Under the pieces are notes generated by a model. The model searched no databases. It saw nothing but the letters and a program-made list of their open reading frames with translations, and had not been told where the DNA came from. Of a stretch of 50,407 nt of DNA, positions 9,119 through 17,521 are shown in pieces. Source of the DNA: Methylobacterium sp. E-065. GTDB taxonomy: Bacteria; Pseudomonadota; Alphaproteobacteria; Rhizobiales; Beijerinckiaceae. Position 1 is the first letter of the stretch. Each line of letters begins with the position of its first letter. Position numbers and translations under genes: made by a program. The DNA is taken from assembly GCF_022829605.1 (NCBI RefSeq), contig NZ_JAKSYD010000021.1:1-50407 (forward strand), in the 5' to 3' direction.

Positions 9119-9614
9119 CTCAAGCGCCAAGGCTCGATGCGCTCCTCGTCCCCTCAGAGCTACAGGATACAGAGGTTTCAGGTTTCGGCAGGCTCGGCCG
9201 CCGGCTTGAAAAAGCGCGGGGCCCCTCTCCCGTGTGGACTGCGGTCTTCACCCATCTGCGCCGACGCTCTCTCCTCCCCCTTGTGGGGAGGGGAAACGCG
9301 CTTGTTTCTCAAATCCTTGGCGTTTCGTGGAGACGTGTAGATCCGCTTGCGCGCACCGGAGAGGGGGCACGCTGCGCTCTCCCACGACCTGAGTGTCCGA
9401 CGCAGATATGTGAATTTCGCAGACGACAGACGGCTGAGATGCACGGAGCCGGCTGCTCCTTCTTCACGCGCGACATACGAAACCGGCCACCCCTGTGAAA
9501 GAGGACACTGCCGCTGTCCTGGCAGAACGCGTCCTGCCCATGCCAGACCCATGTCAGCGGTCGACCTTCAAGGCCCGGTCACCCGAGCCACCACGATCAG
9601 CCCATCCACGATCC
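9119..9614. other. Gene-free interval between convergent genes
   Basis: These 496 bases hold a family A repeat (about 9222-9380), and no open frame here looks like a real gene. The flanks, 9119-9220 and 9381-9614, show no recognisable motif; the second flank precedes the stop of the VWA gene. Confidence 0.6.
9222..9377. repeat. Dispersed structured repeat, family A, copy 2 (short form)
   Basis: The outer arms GCCCCTCTCCCGTG and CACCGGAGAGGGGGC are near-inverted repeats. The middle holds the hairpin CTCCCC-CTTGT-GGGGAG at about 9274-9295, also seen at 44778-44800. Compared with the copy at 46288-46520 this one lacks the long central insert. Confidence 0.6.
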
Positions 9615-10790
9615 CTACCGCACCAGCGCCCGTGCCGCCGCGTCGAGCCCCTCCAGGGTCAGCGGGAACATCCGGCCCGAGACCAGCCGCTGCACCATGC
9701 CGATCGACTGCGTGTAGCCCCAGTGCGTCTCCGGCACTGGGTTGAGCCAGGCCGCCTTCGGGAAATGGTCGAGGAGCCGCTGCATCCAGACGGCGCCGGC
9801 CTCCGCGTTCCAGTGCTCGACCGCGCCGCCGGGCGCGGCGATCTCGTAGGGGCTCATCGAGGCGTCGCCCACGAAGATCAGCCGGTAGTCGCTGCCATAG
9901 GTGCGGATCACGTCGAGCAGCGGCGTCTGCGCCTCGTGGCGCCGCCGGTTCTCGGTCCAGACCGCCTCGTAGGGGCAGTTGTGGAAGTAGTAATGCGCGA
10001 GATGCTTGAACTCCGAGCGCGCCGCCGAGAACAAAGCCTCGGCTTGCTCGATATGCCAGTCCATCGAGCCGCCGACATCGAGGAACAGCAACACCTTCAC
10101 GGCGTTGCGCCGCTCCGGCCGCAACTTCACGTCGATGTAGCCCTGGCGGGCGCTCGCGCGGATCGTGCCGTCGAGGTCGAGTTCCTCGGCCGCCCCCGCC
10201 CGGGCGAAGCGGCGCAAGCGCCGCAGCGCGAGGCGCATGGTGCGCGCGCCGATTTCGCGATCGTCGTCGAGATCCTTGAACGTGCGCTTGTCCCAGACCT
10301 TCACGGCGCGGAAGTTGCGGTTTCCGTCCTGGCCGATGCGGATCCCTTCGGGATTGTAGCCGTAGGCGCCGAACGGCGAGGTCCCGCCGGTCCCGATCCA
10401 CTTGGAGCCGCCCTGATGGCGCCCCTTCTGCTCGGCCAGCCGCTGCTTGAGGGTCTCGAACAGCTTGTCCCAGCCGAGCGCCTTCAACTCCGCCTTCTCG
10501 GCCTCGGTCAGGTATTTTTCCGCGAGCTTGCGCAGCCACTCTTCGGGAATGGGCGTCGGCTCGACCGCCTCGCCGAGGGTCTCCAGCCCCCTGAACACCG
10601 TACCGAACACCCGGTCGAACCGGTCGAGATGCGCCTCGTCCTTCACCAAGGCCGTGCGCGACAGGAAGTAGAAGGCCTCGACCTCGTGCCCGGCCAGCCC
10701 CTGGTCGAGGCCGCCCAGCAGCGTGAGGTACTCCCTCAGGGAGACGGGGACCTTGGCGTCTCGCAGGGCCGTGAAGAACTGCAGCAGCAT
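9615..10790 (-). CDS. CoxE-like von Willebrand A domain protein
   Basis: The start is set at MLLQFFTALRDAKVPVSLRE, the usual N-terminus of this family, giving 391 residues; a start at 10907 would add 39 low-complexity residues. The C-terminal half is a VWA fold with a MIDAS-like DVGGSMD at about 238-244. CoxE-like proteins work with a MoxR-family AAA+ ATPase as a chaperone pair that remodels or loads metal into partner enzymes. Here the MoxR gene is not adjacent but about 6.7 kb away at 17522-18373, on the other strand. The partnership is inferred from family knowledge. Confidence 0.85.
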   Translation of the reverse strand: MLLQFFTALRDAKVPVSLREYLTLLGGLDQGLAGHEVEAFYFLSRTALVKDEAHLDRFDRVFGTVFRGLETLGEAVEPTPIPEEWLRKLAEKYLTEAEKAELKALGWDKLFETLKQRLAEQKGRHQGGSKWIGTGGTSPFGAYGYNPEGIRIGQDGNRNFRAVKVWDKRTFKDLDDDREIGARTMRLALRRLRRFARAGAAEELDLDGTIRASARQGYIDVKLRPERRNAVKVLLFLDVGGSMDWHIEQAEALFSAARSEFKHLAHYYFHNCPYEAVWTENRRRHEAQTPLLDVIRTYGSDYRLIFVGDASMSPYEIAAPGGAVEHWNAEAGAVWMQRLLDHFPKAAWLNPVPETHWGYTQSIGMVQRLVSGRMFPLTLEGLDAAARALVR

Positions 10791-11125
10791 CTGAGACAAA
10801 CGCGCCAGTTGGCGATGCGGGTCAAGTCCAGGCGAATCGAAACCACCGGCCCCAAGCCGCTCTGGACTTTCCGTCAGCGACCGCGAGTCTTCGCGAATGG
10901 TCGACAAGATTCAGCGCCGAAGCCCGAGTCGATTTCGGCACCCCCGAGAGTCTCTCCGGGCTCTCGACTCGCAAAATCTGGGCATAAGTCGTCGAATCTG
11001 TTGATATGTGCCGCAGCACCCCTCGGGCAGTCACGCAATCCGTCATGGGAATCGCTCAACTCGATGGATCGAGTGGGTGCGGACGCGGCGACGCGGTCCG
11101 CACAGGACAAGCGAGGAGGCCTGCA
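10791..11125. other. Intergenic region between divergent VWA and small hypothetical genes
   Basis: There are no recognisable genes in these 335 bases. The only clear structure is the palindrome ACTCGAT-GG-ATCGAGT at 11059-11074, about 50 bases before the start of the downstream gene, which could be an operator or hairpin. Promoters for both flanking genes presumably lie here but were not resolved. Confidence 0.4.
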
Positions 11126-11533
11126 ATGGCGGTCATCCTGCGGAATCTGACGGAATTCAAGCGGTTTCTCGGGAAGCCGGGGGCGACGATTCAGTTGGTG
11201 CGCAACACCTTCATGGACCGTCAGCCCGCGGCGACCCGGGAGGCCTATCGCGACAAGGGCATGTACGTCCCGCGGACGGTGCAGGCCCTGTCGCGCAAGG
11301 CCGCCGTGTTCACCCTGCGGGGCCATCCCGGCACGGTCTGGCTTTACTGGGATAAGGGCGCGCGCGGCTGGCGCTTCTCCGGCGACACCGTGACGGTGCC
11401 GCTTGTCACCGGCCTGGGGCCCGCCGATGAGCTGGTCTACCGATGCAGCTTCGCCGAGGGGTTCGAGCCGGCGACGCGCAACCGCGTGGTGCGGCGCCCC
11501 AAGGTCACAGAGGCGCAGCCCGCCTTCGTCTGA
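11126..11533 (+). CDS. Conserved-looking hypothetical protein, 135 residues
   Basis: The ATG at 11126 has a good ribosome binding site (GCGAGGAGG, 11111-11119), which favours it over the upstream in-frame ATG at 11006. The protein is basic, has no signal peptide or membrane segment, and contains a central beta-rich stretch (VFTLRGHPGTVWLYWDKG, then WRFSGDTVTVPL). I do not recognise the family. It stands between the VWA gene (divergent) and the AraC regulator (convergent), so context gives no function. Confidence 0.65.
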   Translation: MAVILRNLTEFKRFLGKPGATIQLVRNTFMDRQPAATREAYRDKGMYVPRTVQALSRKAAVFTLRGHPGTVWLYWDKGARGWRFSGDTVTVPLVTGLGPADELVYRCSFAEGFEPATRNRVVRRPKVTEAQPAFV

Positions 11534-11565
11534 CGAAAACCCGCGGCCTCTGTGCGCCGATCCGT

Positions 11566-12546
11566 TCACCGTGAGGCGGACAGCCAAGGCCGCGTCGTTT
11601 GCGCGGCCCGCGTGAAGCTGGACGCGGCCTTGTACTCCGTCGGCGTGTGCCCGAACCGCTCTTTGAAGCGGCGGGAGAAATGCGCCTGGCTGGCGAACCC
11701 GCATTGATACGCAATGAGCCCGACCGGCACGGAGATGTGGGCCAGATCGGCGAGCTTCGTGCGCGCCAATTGCAGACGCCGCTCCCACATCCAGTCCATC
11801 AGCGCGATGTTCTCCGCGCTCGCCACCTCCTGAAGCCGGCGGACCGAGATGTTGAGCGCAGCCGCGACGTCGTTGATCGACAGGCCCTCGACGCCGATGT
11901 GCTCGGTGATGAAGGCCTGCGCCCGGCTTACGATCGCGGCGCCGCTCAGAGACCGGGGTGGATCGGTTTGCAGCTTCTCGGAGAAGCCCGCCGCGATGAG
12001 CTCGACGGCGACCGCGGCCATCCGCGCCTGCCGATCCGGATCGAGCGTCGCGCCGTGCTTGATCAGCGACGCGAGGTATGAGGCGATGATGGGAAAGCTC
12101 GTCTGCGTCGCGTCGATCGACAGGCCCGTCAGGGACCGGGCCGGCCCGACCGCCTGCTCCAGCACAGCCCGCGGGATGAAGACGTTGATGATGTCCAGGC
12201 CCTCCGGATGGGCACCCAGAAAGGGCTGGGTGTTGTCCATGAGCGAGATCCCGCCGGGGCTGGACCTGCAGTATCGGCCGTGCTCCAGATTGAAGACCCG
12301 CTCGGAGGCGAGGATGACGAGATAGGTATCGTTATCCGAGGATCGGATGTGCGACTTCGCCCGGCTCATGGCGTGCGGCGTGCCGACGTAATGACCGATC
12401 GCGAGATTATCGACGGTCAACGCGTTCAGTGCGGCGTGAAACCCCTTCCGCTCCACGTCCACGAACTCGAAACCGCCGAACATGGATCGGCAGGTCTCGA
12501 TCCAGTAATCGAAGCGCGCGCCGGGCGGCACTTCGTCGGTGCTCAT
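11566..12546 (-). CDS. AraC-family transcriptional regulator
   Basis: The C-terminal 100 residues contain the two helix-turn-helix motifs of AraC proteins: LSINDVAAALNISVRRLQEV and the more distal VGLIAYQCGFASQAHFSRRF, ending in FGHTPTEYKAA. The N-terminal part resembles the AraC-binding-like domain of FeaR/OxyR-type activators rather than a cupin. The start chosen, MSTDEVPPGARFDYW at 12546, gives 326 residues and begins at the conserved domain; the frame stays open 24 codons further upstream. There is no neighbouring operon that it obviously controls. The AT-rich interval upstream is the likely place for its promoter. Confidence 0.85.
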   Translation of the reverse strand: MSTDEVPPGARFDYWIETCRSMFGGFEFVDVERKGFHAALNALTVDNLAIGHYVGTPHAMSRAKSHIRSSDNDTYLVILASERVFNLEHGRYCRSSPGGISLMDNTQPFLGAHPEGLDIINVFIPRAVLEQAVGPARSLTGLSIDATQTSFPIIASYLASLIKHGATLDPDRQARMAAVAVELIAAGFSEKLQTDPPRSLSGAAIVSRAQAFITEHIGVEGLSINDVAAALNISVRRLQEVASAENIALMDWMWERRLQLARTKLADLAHISVPVGLIAYQCGFASQAHFSRRFKERFGHTPTEYKAASSFTRAAQTTRPWLSASR

Positions 12547-13227
12547 CTTCAGCGTCGCGTAAGCGGAGATATCGCGCTTTCCGCCGATCCGGGGGAACCG
12601 GCCATCCCCTTCATACATGGCGGCCCCGCCCGATGCGGCCCGGCCCGATCGGATCGAGCCAGCAGCGCGACGGCTGGTCTTTCGTCGCGGTCGGTCGCAT
12701 TCGATGCGCAGCCATCACCGTCAGGATACGTGTTCCGGCCCTCATGAGGCTCGCCGACCGATACAGACTGGCCCGCCGGAGACACGTTACAGTGGTAAAA
12801 AATATTTAACAACTCGCATCCGCAATCAAGACTCCGGTGAGACCCCATCGTCCCGCGAATACATCATTATCAGTTCGACATTTCAACGTTATTCTAATAT
12901 TTCGCCTAATAAATACATCTAAAAACAAATAAAACCAACGTATATCAAAAAAATTATTGTTTACATATGTTCAAACCGATACGATATCGTGCTGCCTGCG
13001 GGTCGACACGGTCGCAGGGGTACGTCTCCCCAGCTGCCCATCCGTGCCACAGGCGACTACGCCATGTCTGGGTCAGAACGCACCGGATCGGCGCAAGGGC
13101 GCAGTTGAAGCCGTCCGTCGATCGACCAAATCCAGCGCGCGGTCATTCCTCTGGGTCCGGCAGCCGGCTGGGCCTGGGCTGAGAGCATCAGCCCAGGCGG
13201 TGGCTTCCGACTTTCGAAAAAGCCGGC
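12547..13227. other. Gene-free interval containing an AT-rich island (about 12780-12985)
   Basis: No open frame here has gene-like composition. About 200 bases around 12780-12985 are strongly AT-rich, with runs such as AAAAAATATTTAA and AAAAAAATTATTG, in a window that is otherwise extremely GC-rich. The remainder up to 13227 is of normal composition and holds the hairpin behind the antiporter gene. The AT-rich part could be a promoter region bound by a nucleoid protein, or a fragment of foreign DNA. Confidence 0.6.
13172..13198 (-). terminator. Perfect 11-bp hairpin downstream of the antiporter gene
   Basis: GCCTGGGCTGA (13172-13182) and TCAGCCCAGGC (13188-13198) pair perfectly around the loop GAGCA. 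It lies 30 bases beyond the stop of the minus-strand antiporter gene. A U-tract is absent on that strand, so it may protect the 3' end or work with other factors. Confidence 0.5.
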
Positions 13228-15075
13228 TCACGCCTCCTGGCCGGCCGCCGCCTGGGGCTCCGGCTCCCGCTTGACCGGCGGCTTGCCCAGGGTCTTGCCC
13301 ACGGTGCGGCGGGCCCGGAAGATCGGCTTGGCCTCGTTCTCGCGCTTCTTGAGCAGGGCGCGGTATTCGTCCCGCCGCTCGTGGATCGACGCGATGACGA
13401 GCCCCATCGGCACGCCGACATCGACCAGCACCGCCTCCGACAGTTGCAGCGAGGCCTCGATCGTCTCCGGCACCGCGTCGTCGACCCCGAGTTCGTAGAG
13501 CGCCGTGGCGTGGCGGGCGTCGCGGGCCCGGGCCACGATGGTCAGGTCCGGCCGCTCGGCGCGGGCCGCCGTCACCGCCGCCTCGACCGCCCGGGGGCTG
13601 TCGAGCGTCACCACCAGGGCGCGCGCCGAGGCGATATCGCAGTGGCGCAGGATCTCGGTGTTGCCGGAATCGCCGAAATAGACCGGCTTCCCGGTGCGGC
13701 GCTGCTCGGCGACCCGGGCGGGGTCCGAATCGAGGGCGAGATACGGGATCTTGTGCTTCTCCAGCATCTCGCCGACCTGCCGGCCGACGCGGCCGAAGCC
13801 CGCGACGATCACCCGGTTCTCCACCTTCTCGGGAAGCGGTGTCTGCGCCCCCGCGGCGGCCTGGGCCTGAGCGGTCGCCCGTTGCTTGAGCCGCCGGCCG
13901 ACCGCCGCGAGCGCCGGGATCATGATCATCGTGACGGTGGTCACCACCAGGGCGGCGGCCCCGACCTCGTCGGGCACCAGCCCGGTCGCCATGGCGCCGC
14001 CGATCAGCACGTAGGCGAATTCCCCGCCCGGCCCGAGCAGCAAGGCCGTCTCGATCGCCACCGGCCGGGGGATCTTCATCACCGGCGCCGCCATCACCAC
14101 CACGGCCCCCTTGATGGCGACCAGCGCCAGGGCGAGACCCAGGATCGCGCCCGGGGTCGCCATGAGCTGGGCCGGATCGAGGTTCATCCCCACCGAGACG
14201 AAGAACACGCCGAGCAGCAGGCCCTTGAACGGGTCGATGGTCGCCTCGATCGCCCGGCGGTACTCGGTCTCGGCGAGCAGCAGGCCCGCCACGAAGGCGC
14301 CGAGCGTCATCGACAGGCCGCTCGCCGCCGCGGTCAGCGCCGTGCCGACGATGACGAGGAGGCAGGCCGCCATGAACAGCTCGGTCGAGCGCGTGCGCGC
14401 CACGAGCTGGAACAGCGGGCGCAGGGCGAGGCGGCCCGCGATCACGATCAGCACCAGCGCCACCGCCGCCTGGCCCAGCGCCATGGCCAGCGCCCAGCCC
14501 TTGTCGCCCCCATCGTCGCGGCCGAGCACCGCGATGGCGAACAGGGCCGGCGCCACCGCCAGATCCTGGAACAACAGCACCGCGAAGCTCGTGCGCCCGG
14601 TGGGGGCGTTGAGCCGCTTCTGCTCGGCCAGGACCGGCAGCACCACCGCGGTGGAGGAGAGCGCGAGCCCGATCCCCACGATCGCGGCGCCGACCAGCGG
14701 CACGTTGAGCCCGTAGAGGATCATCGCCAGGATCAGCGTGGAGCAGCCGACCTGCAGCGAGCCGAGGCCGAAGACCAGCCGCCGCAGGGTCCGCAGACGC
14801 TCCCAGGACAGCTCGATCCCGATCATGAACATCAGGAAGATCACGCCGAACTCGGCGAGATGGGAGATCTCGGCCCGGTTGCCGATGGTGAAGAGGTGGA
14901 CGAACGGATAGGCCTCCGCCAGACGGCCGAGGCCGTAGGGTCCGAGCAGGGCGCCGGCGCCGATGAAGCCGAGCACCGGCGAGATCCGCAGGCGGTGGAA
15001 CAGCGGCACCACGATCCCCGCGGTGACGAGGAACAGGATCGCTTCCTTGTAGGAACCCGGATGGACCTCTGGCAT
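13228..15075 (-). CDS. Kef-type monovalent cation:proton antiporter (CPA2) with TrkA-N domain
   Basis: The product is 615 residues. The first 390 or so form a string of hydrophobic segments typical of the sodium/hydrogen exchanger (CPA2) fold, starting with SYKEAILFLVTAGIVVPLFH and LGFIGAGALLGPYGLG. A cytoplasmic Rossmann domain follows with VIVAGFGRVGRQVGEML (about residue 420 onward), the nucleotide-binding RCK/TrkA-N module that gates KefB/KefC. The tail is charged. It should act in the inner membrane in potassium efflux or pH and electrophile response. No separate KefF/KefG ancillary gene is adjacent, so KefB and KefC cannot be told apart from this sequence. Confidence 0.9.
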   Translation of the reverse strand: MPEVHPGSYKEAILFLVTAGIVVPLFHRLRISPVLGFIGAGALLGPYGLGRLAEAYPFVHLFTIGNRAEISHLAEFGVIFLMFMIGIELSWERLRTLRRLVFGLGSLQVGCSTLILAMILYGLNVPLVGAAIVGIGLALSSTAVVLPVLAEQKRLNAPTGRTSFAVLLFQDLAVAPALFAIAVLGRDDGGDKGWALAMALGQAAVALVLIVIAGRLALRPLFQLVARTRSTELFMAACLLVIVGTALTAAASGLSMTLGAFVAGLLLAETEYRRAIEATIDPFKGLLLGVFFVSVGMNLDPAQLMATPGAILGLALALVAIKGAVVVMAAPVMKIPRPVAIETALLLGPGGEFAYVLIGGAMATGLVPDEVGAAALVVTTVTMIMIPALAAVGRRLKQRATAQAQAAAGAQTPLPEKVENRVIVAGFGRVGRQVGEMLEKHKIPYLALDSDPARVAEQRRTGKPVYFGDSGNTEILRHCDIASARALVVTLDSPRAVEAAVTAARAERPDLTIVARARDARHATALYELGVDDAVPETIEASLQLSEAVLVDVGVPMGLVIASIHERRDEYRALLKKRENEAKPIFRARRTVGKTLGKPPVKREPEPQAAAGQEA

Positions 15076-15316
15076 CGGCGTCGGATCGAACCTCGTCTCT
15101 GGCGGCGGCGGGGGTGCCGATCACGGCTTCGCGATCATGGGTCCCAGGCCGACGGGGAGCAAACGAATTCCTGCCAGGTTCAGGTGTGCTGCGACACAAG
15201 CCGGATACATGAATCGGGTGAGACATTTCCGCCACCCGGGCGGCGGGCCCGGTATCGTACAGTGCAGGCGTGCGCGGCGGCCTAAAATCGGCACAATGCG
15301 CGCATACACGCAGGAG

Positions 15317-15331
15317 TTAAACCGGGGTTAA
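15317..15331 (+). promoter_or_regulatory. Perfect CtrA-type box before the membrane cassette
   Basis: TTAA (15317-15320), seven bases, then TTAA (15328-15331) match the TTAA-N7-TTAA consensus for the cell-cycle regulator CtrA of alphaproteobacteria. It lies 31 bases before the first ATG of the next gene. It also reads as a direct repeat of GTTAAAC with a CGGG spacer. The match is seen directly; binding is inferred. Confidence 0.5.
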
Positions 15332-15362
15332 ACTCGGCTGGCTGTGCCCGGGACCGGACCCG

Positions 15363-16622
15363 ATGGAAGTGTTGAGGCCGATGATCTCCATCAAATCGAT
15401 CTTTGCCGGTCCCAAAGCGCCCCCCAACCGCGACCGCAAGCGCGAGGAGCGCGAGTGGAGGCTCGAATCGGACCGCTGGCGCCATCAGCGTCACGTCGAT
15501 CGGGGCTACCGCGTCAAATGGGGCTACGTGGCGATCGCCTACCTCGTCGAGTTCATGGTGATCGGCGCCTCGCTCTGGGGCGCGTGGCTGTTCGCGGGCG
15601 TCTACAGCGACGGCGACTGGCACGCCTTCTATTTCATGCTGCTGGCCCCCCTGGTCTACGCCGCGGTGGAGCTGTGCCGGGTGCCGCTGGGCATCCTGGC
15701 CCGCACGCAGCGCTCGCATTTCGTGCGCGGGCTGGCGGTGCTCGGCATCATCTTCGCCGCCGGCGTGACCACCAAGTCGGTGTCGCAGCTCGGCGAGATG
15801 ATGTTCCATCCCCGGCTGATGGAGGCCGCCAAGGCCAAGACGGCCCTCAAGGACGCCCAGGCCGACCGCGCCACGATCGGCGACCGGATCAAGGCGGCGG
15901 ACGAGCGCGTCGCCCAGTACACGGTCGAACTCGACCAGATCGAGAAGCGCGCCGCCGACAACGCCCAGCAGCTCGCCGGCCTGCCGGCCCAGCGCTGCGA
16001 GCGGGTCTTCGGCACCAACAGCAAGGGCCGGTCGTACCAGAACCTGAAATGCCTCGCCGACCCGCGGGTGGCGGCCCTGTCGGCGCAAGTCAGCAAGGCT
16101 TCGACCGACCGCGCTGCCCTGGTCAAGAACCTCGAGGAGGCCCGCAAGGCCCGCGCGGCGCTCGATCCTGGCGCCGCCGACCGGCGCGTTGCCGATGCCG
16201 AGCAGGGCTACCGCAACGCGGTCAACCGCTCGCAGCTCCACTCCTTCACCGCCATGGTGTACGGCGTCGATCCGATCGACGTGACCGAGAGTCAGGTCCA
16301 CGCCTTCCTGCGGATCTTCGTGTTCGTGCCGGCCATCTGCGCCGCCTTCGCGTCGACGATCCTGGCGCTCTGCGCGGTCTCGACCCGCCGGACCTTCATG
16401 GATGAGGACGACCTCGGCGCCGCCGTGAACCCGGAGGCCGCCCCCTACATGCTGGACGCGATCGCCGACGCGCTGCGCTCGAACCCTGAGCCGATCCTGC
16501 CCCGGGCGGCCAACGCCTCCGGGGCGGTCATCCCGATGAACCGGCCGGTTCCGGGCCAGCAGGCCCTGCCCGGGCAGAACGCTCCGGGCCAGACCCTGCC
16601 AGCCGCGGGAGCGGGCGCATGA
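15363..16622 (+). CDS. Uncharacterised four-helix membrane protein with periplasm- or cytoplasm-facing coiled coil
   Basis: The product is 419 residues. A basic N-terminal tail (to about 52) is followed by three hydrophobic segments (about 53-80, 88-113, 119-137), a long charged helical region (about 150-290) with two cysteines at 212 and 230 enclosing a loop, a fourth hydrophobic segment (about 314-338) and a Pro/Gly/Ala-rich tail. I do not recognise the family. The start may instead be the ATG at 15381 (MISIKSIFAG). Its stop overlaps the start of the next gene by ATGA, so the two are almost certainly translated together. It diverges from the antiporter gene, with a CtrA-type box in between. 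Confidence 0.75.
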   Translation: MEVLRPMISIKSIFAGPKAPPNRDRKREEREWRLESDRWRHQRHVDRGYRVKWGYVAIAYLVEFMVIGASLWGAWLFAGVYSDGDWHAFYFMLLAPLVYAAVELCRVPLGILARTQRSHFVRGLAVLGIIFAAGVTTKSVSQLGEMMFHPRLMEAAKAKTALKDAQADRATIGDRIKAADERVAQYTVELDQIEKRAADNAQQLAGLPAQRCERVFGTNSKGRSYQNLKCLADPRVAALSAQVSKASTDRAALVKNLEEARKARAALDPGAADRRVADAEQGYRNAVNRSQLHSFTAMVYGVDPIDVTESQVHAFLRIFVFVPAICAAFASTILALCAVSTRRTFMDEDDLGAAVNPEAAPYMLDAIADALRSNPEPILPRAANASGAVIPMNRPVPGQQALPGQNAPGQTLPAAGAGA

Positions 16623-17263
16623 ACTACGTCGCCGGCGGAACCCCTGAGAACGTCGCCCTCGCTCAGCAGGTGAATTCCCGCCTGCGGGCGGATTCGAGCT
16701 ACGTCGCGGCCCGGGCCTTCCTGTTCCGGGCCTTGGGCTTCGGGGCCTTCCTGTGCCTCGCCGGAATTGGCGTCGGCGCGGCAGCCTATGGCTGGGCCAC
16801 GCTCAACCAGTTCGATACGGCGGCGGAGAAGATCGCCTCCGCCATGCAGGCCGCGCTCTCGGACGTGACGCTCAAGACCAAGGGCGAGGTCACGCTCACC
16901 GACAACACGCTCAAGCTCGAAGGTCTGCCCAAGGCCGCCACCGGGTCACCGACCCCCACCCGGGCGCAGCTCGGCAGTGACGCCACCCCGGCCTCGAAGG
17001 CTGCGGTGAACACCACCTTCACGGTGTTCAAGCAGGTGCCCTATCTCGACGGGCAGATTGTGACCGGCTGGAACTTCAAGGACAACGCCGATCAGCCCTA
17101 CCAGCAATATTGCTACTTCTCCCGCCGCACGGCCGAGGCGAAGGGTCAGGTCGAGATCAAGATCGACCTCGCCATGGACGGCAAGACCCTGCCGCAGCCG
17201 CAGAAGTCGGACGTGAACCTGGAGATCCTGGCCCGGAACTGCGTCTGGCACGAGAAGGGCTGA
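16619..17263 (+). CDS. Uncharacterised single-pass membrane protein, partner of the preceding gene
   Basis: The product is 214 residues with one hydrophobic segment (about 36-60) after a short hydrophilic N-terminus, and a soluble C-terminal domain of about 150 residues. This has a Ser/Thr/Lys-rich beta-like stretch (SDVTLKTKGEVTLTDN), one cysteine in QQYCYFSRR and another in ARNCVWHEKG. The topology suggests a signal anchor with an external domain, where the two cysteines could form a disulfide. It overlaps the upstream membrane protein by four bases. No family is recognised. The pair may form a complex in the inner membrane. Confidence 0.75.
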   Translation: MNYVAGGTPENVALAQQVNSRLRADSSYVAARAFLFRALGFGAFLCLAGIGVGAAAYGWATLNQFDTAAEKIASAMQAALSDVTLKTKGEVTLTDNTLKLEGLPKAATGSPTPTRAQLGSDATPASKAAVNTTFTVFKQVPYLDGQIVTGWNFKDNADQPYQQYCYFSRRTAEAKGQVEIKIDLAMDGKTLPQPQKSDVNLEILARNCVWHEKG

Positions 17264-17301
17264 GGCAGGCCCAAGGAAAAGCTCGAGGATCCGATCCTCA
17301 G

Positions 17302-17416
17302 CCTCATCCTGAGGTGCCGTAGCGTAGCGGAGGCCTCGAAGGAGCCCTCCAGGAATCGCGCGGCTGACTGGAGCCCTCCTTCGAGGCCCGCTGACGCGGT
17401 CACCTCAGGATGAGGG
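17302..17416. repeat. Dispersed inverted repeat, family B, copy 1
   Basis: Two facing arms: CCTCATCCTGAGGTGC plus GAGGCCTCGAAGGAG on the left, and CTCCTTCGAGG plus CACCTCAGGATGAGG on the right. Between them lie CTCCAG and CTGGAG. The whole can fold into one long hairpin. It occupies most of the space before moxR. Confidence 0.8.
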
Positions 17417-17521
17417 GGTGGGTGGGACAGGCGCTGTCAGCGAAGCCGCGCCGTCAACCGCTTGCGGCCCGCCCGCACCCCGCGTTACCCGTTCTCCCAG
17501 GCCCCTCTCTCCGAGACCGCG

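Noticed and set aside
12617..12922. 101-residue ORF running into the AT-rich island
   Set aside because: Composition changes abruptly within it, there is no ribosome binding site, and the N-terminal half is antisense to the AraC leader.
15066..15362. Small gene between the antiporter and the membrane cassette
   Set aside because: Short frames on both strands here lack a ribosome binding site and cover the divergent promoter region with the CtrA-type box.
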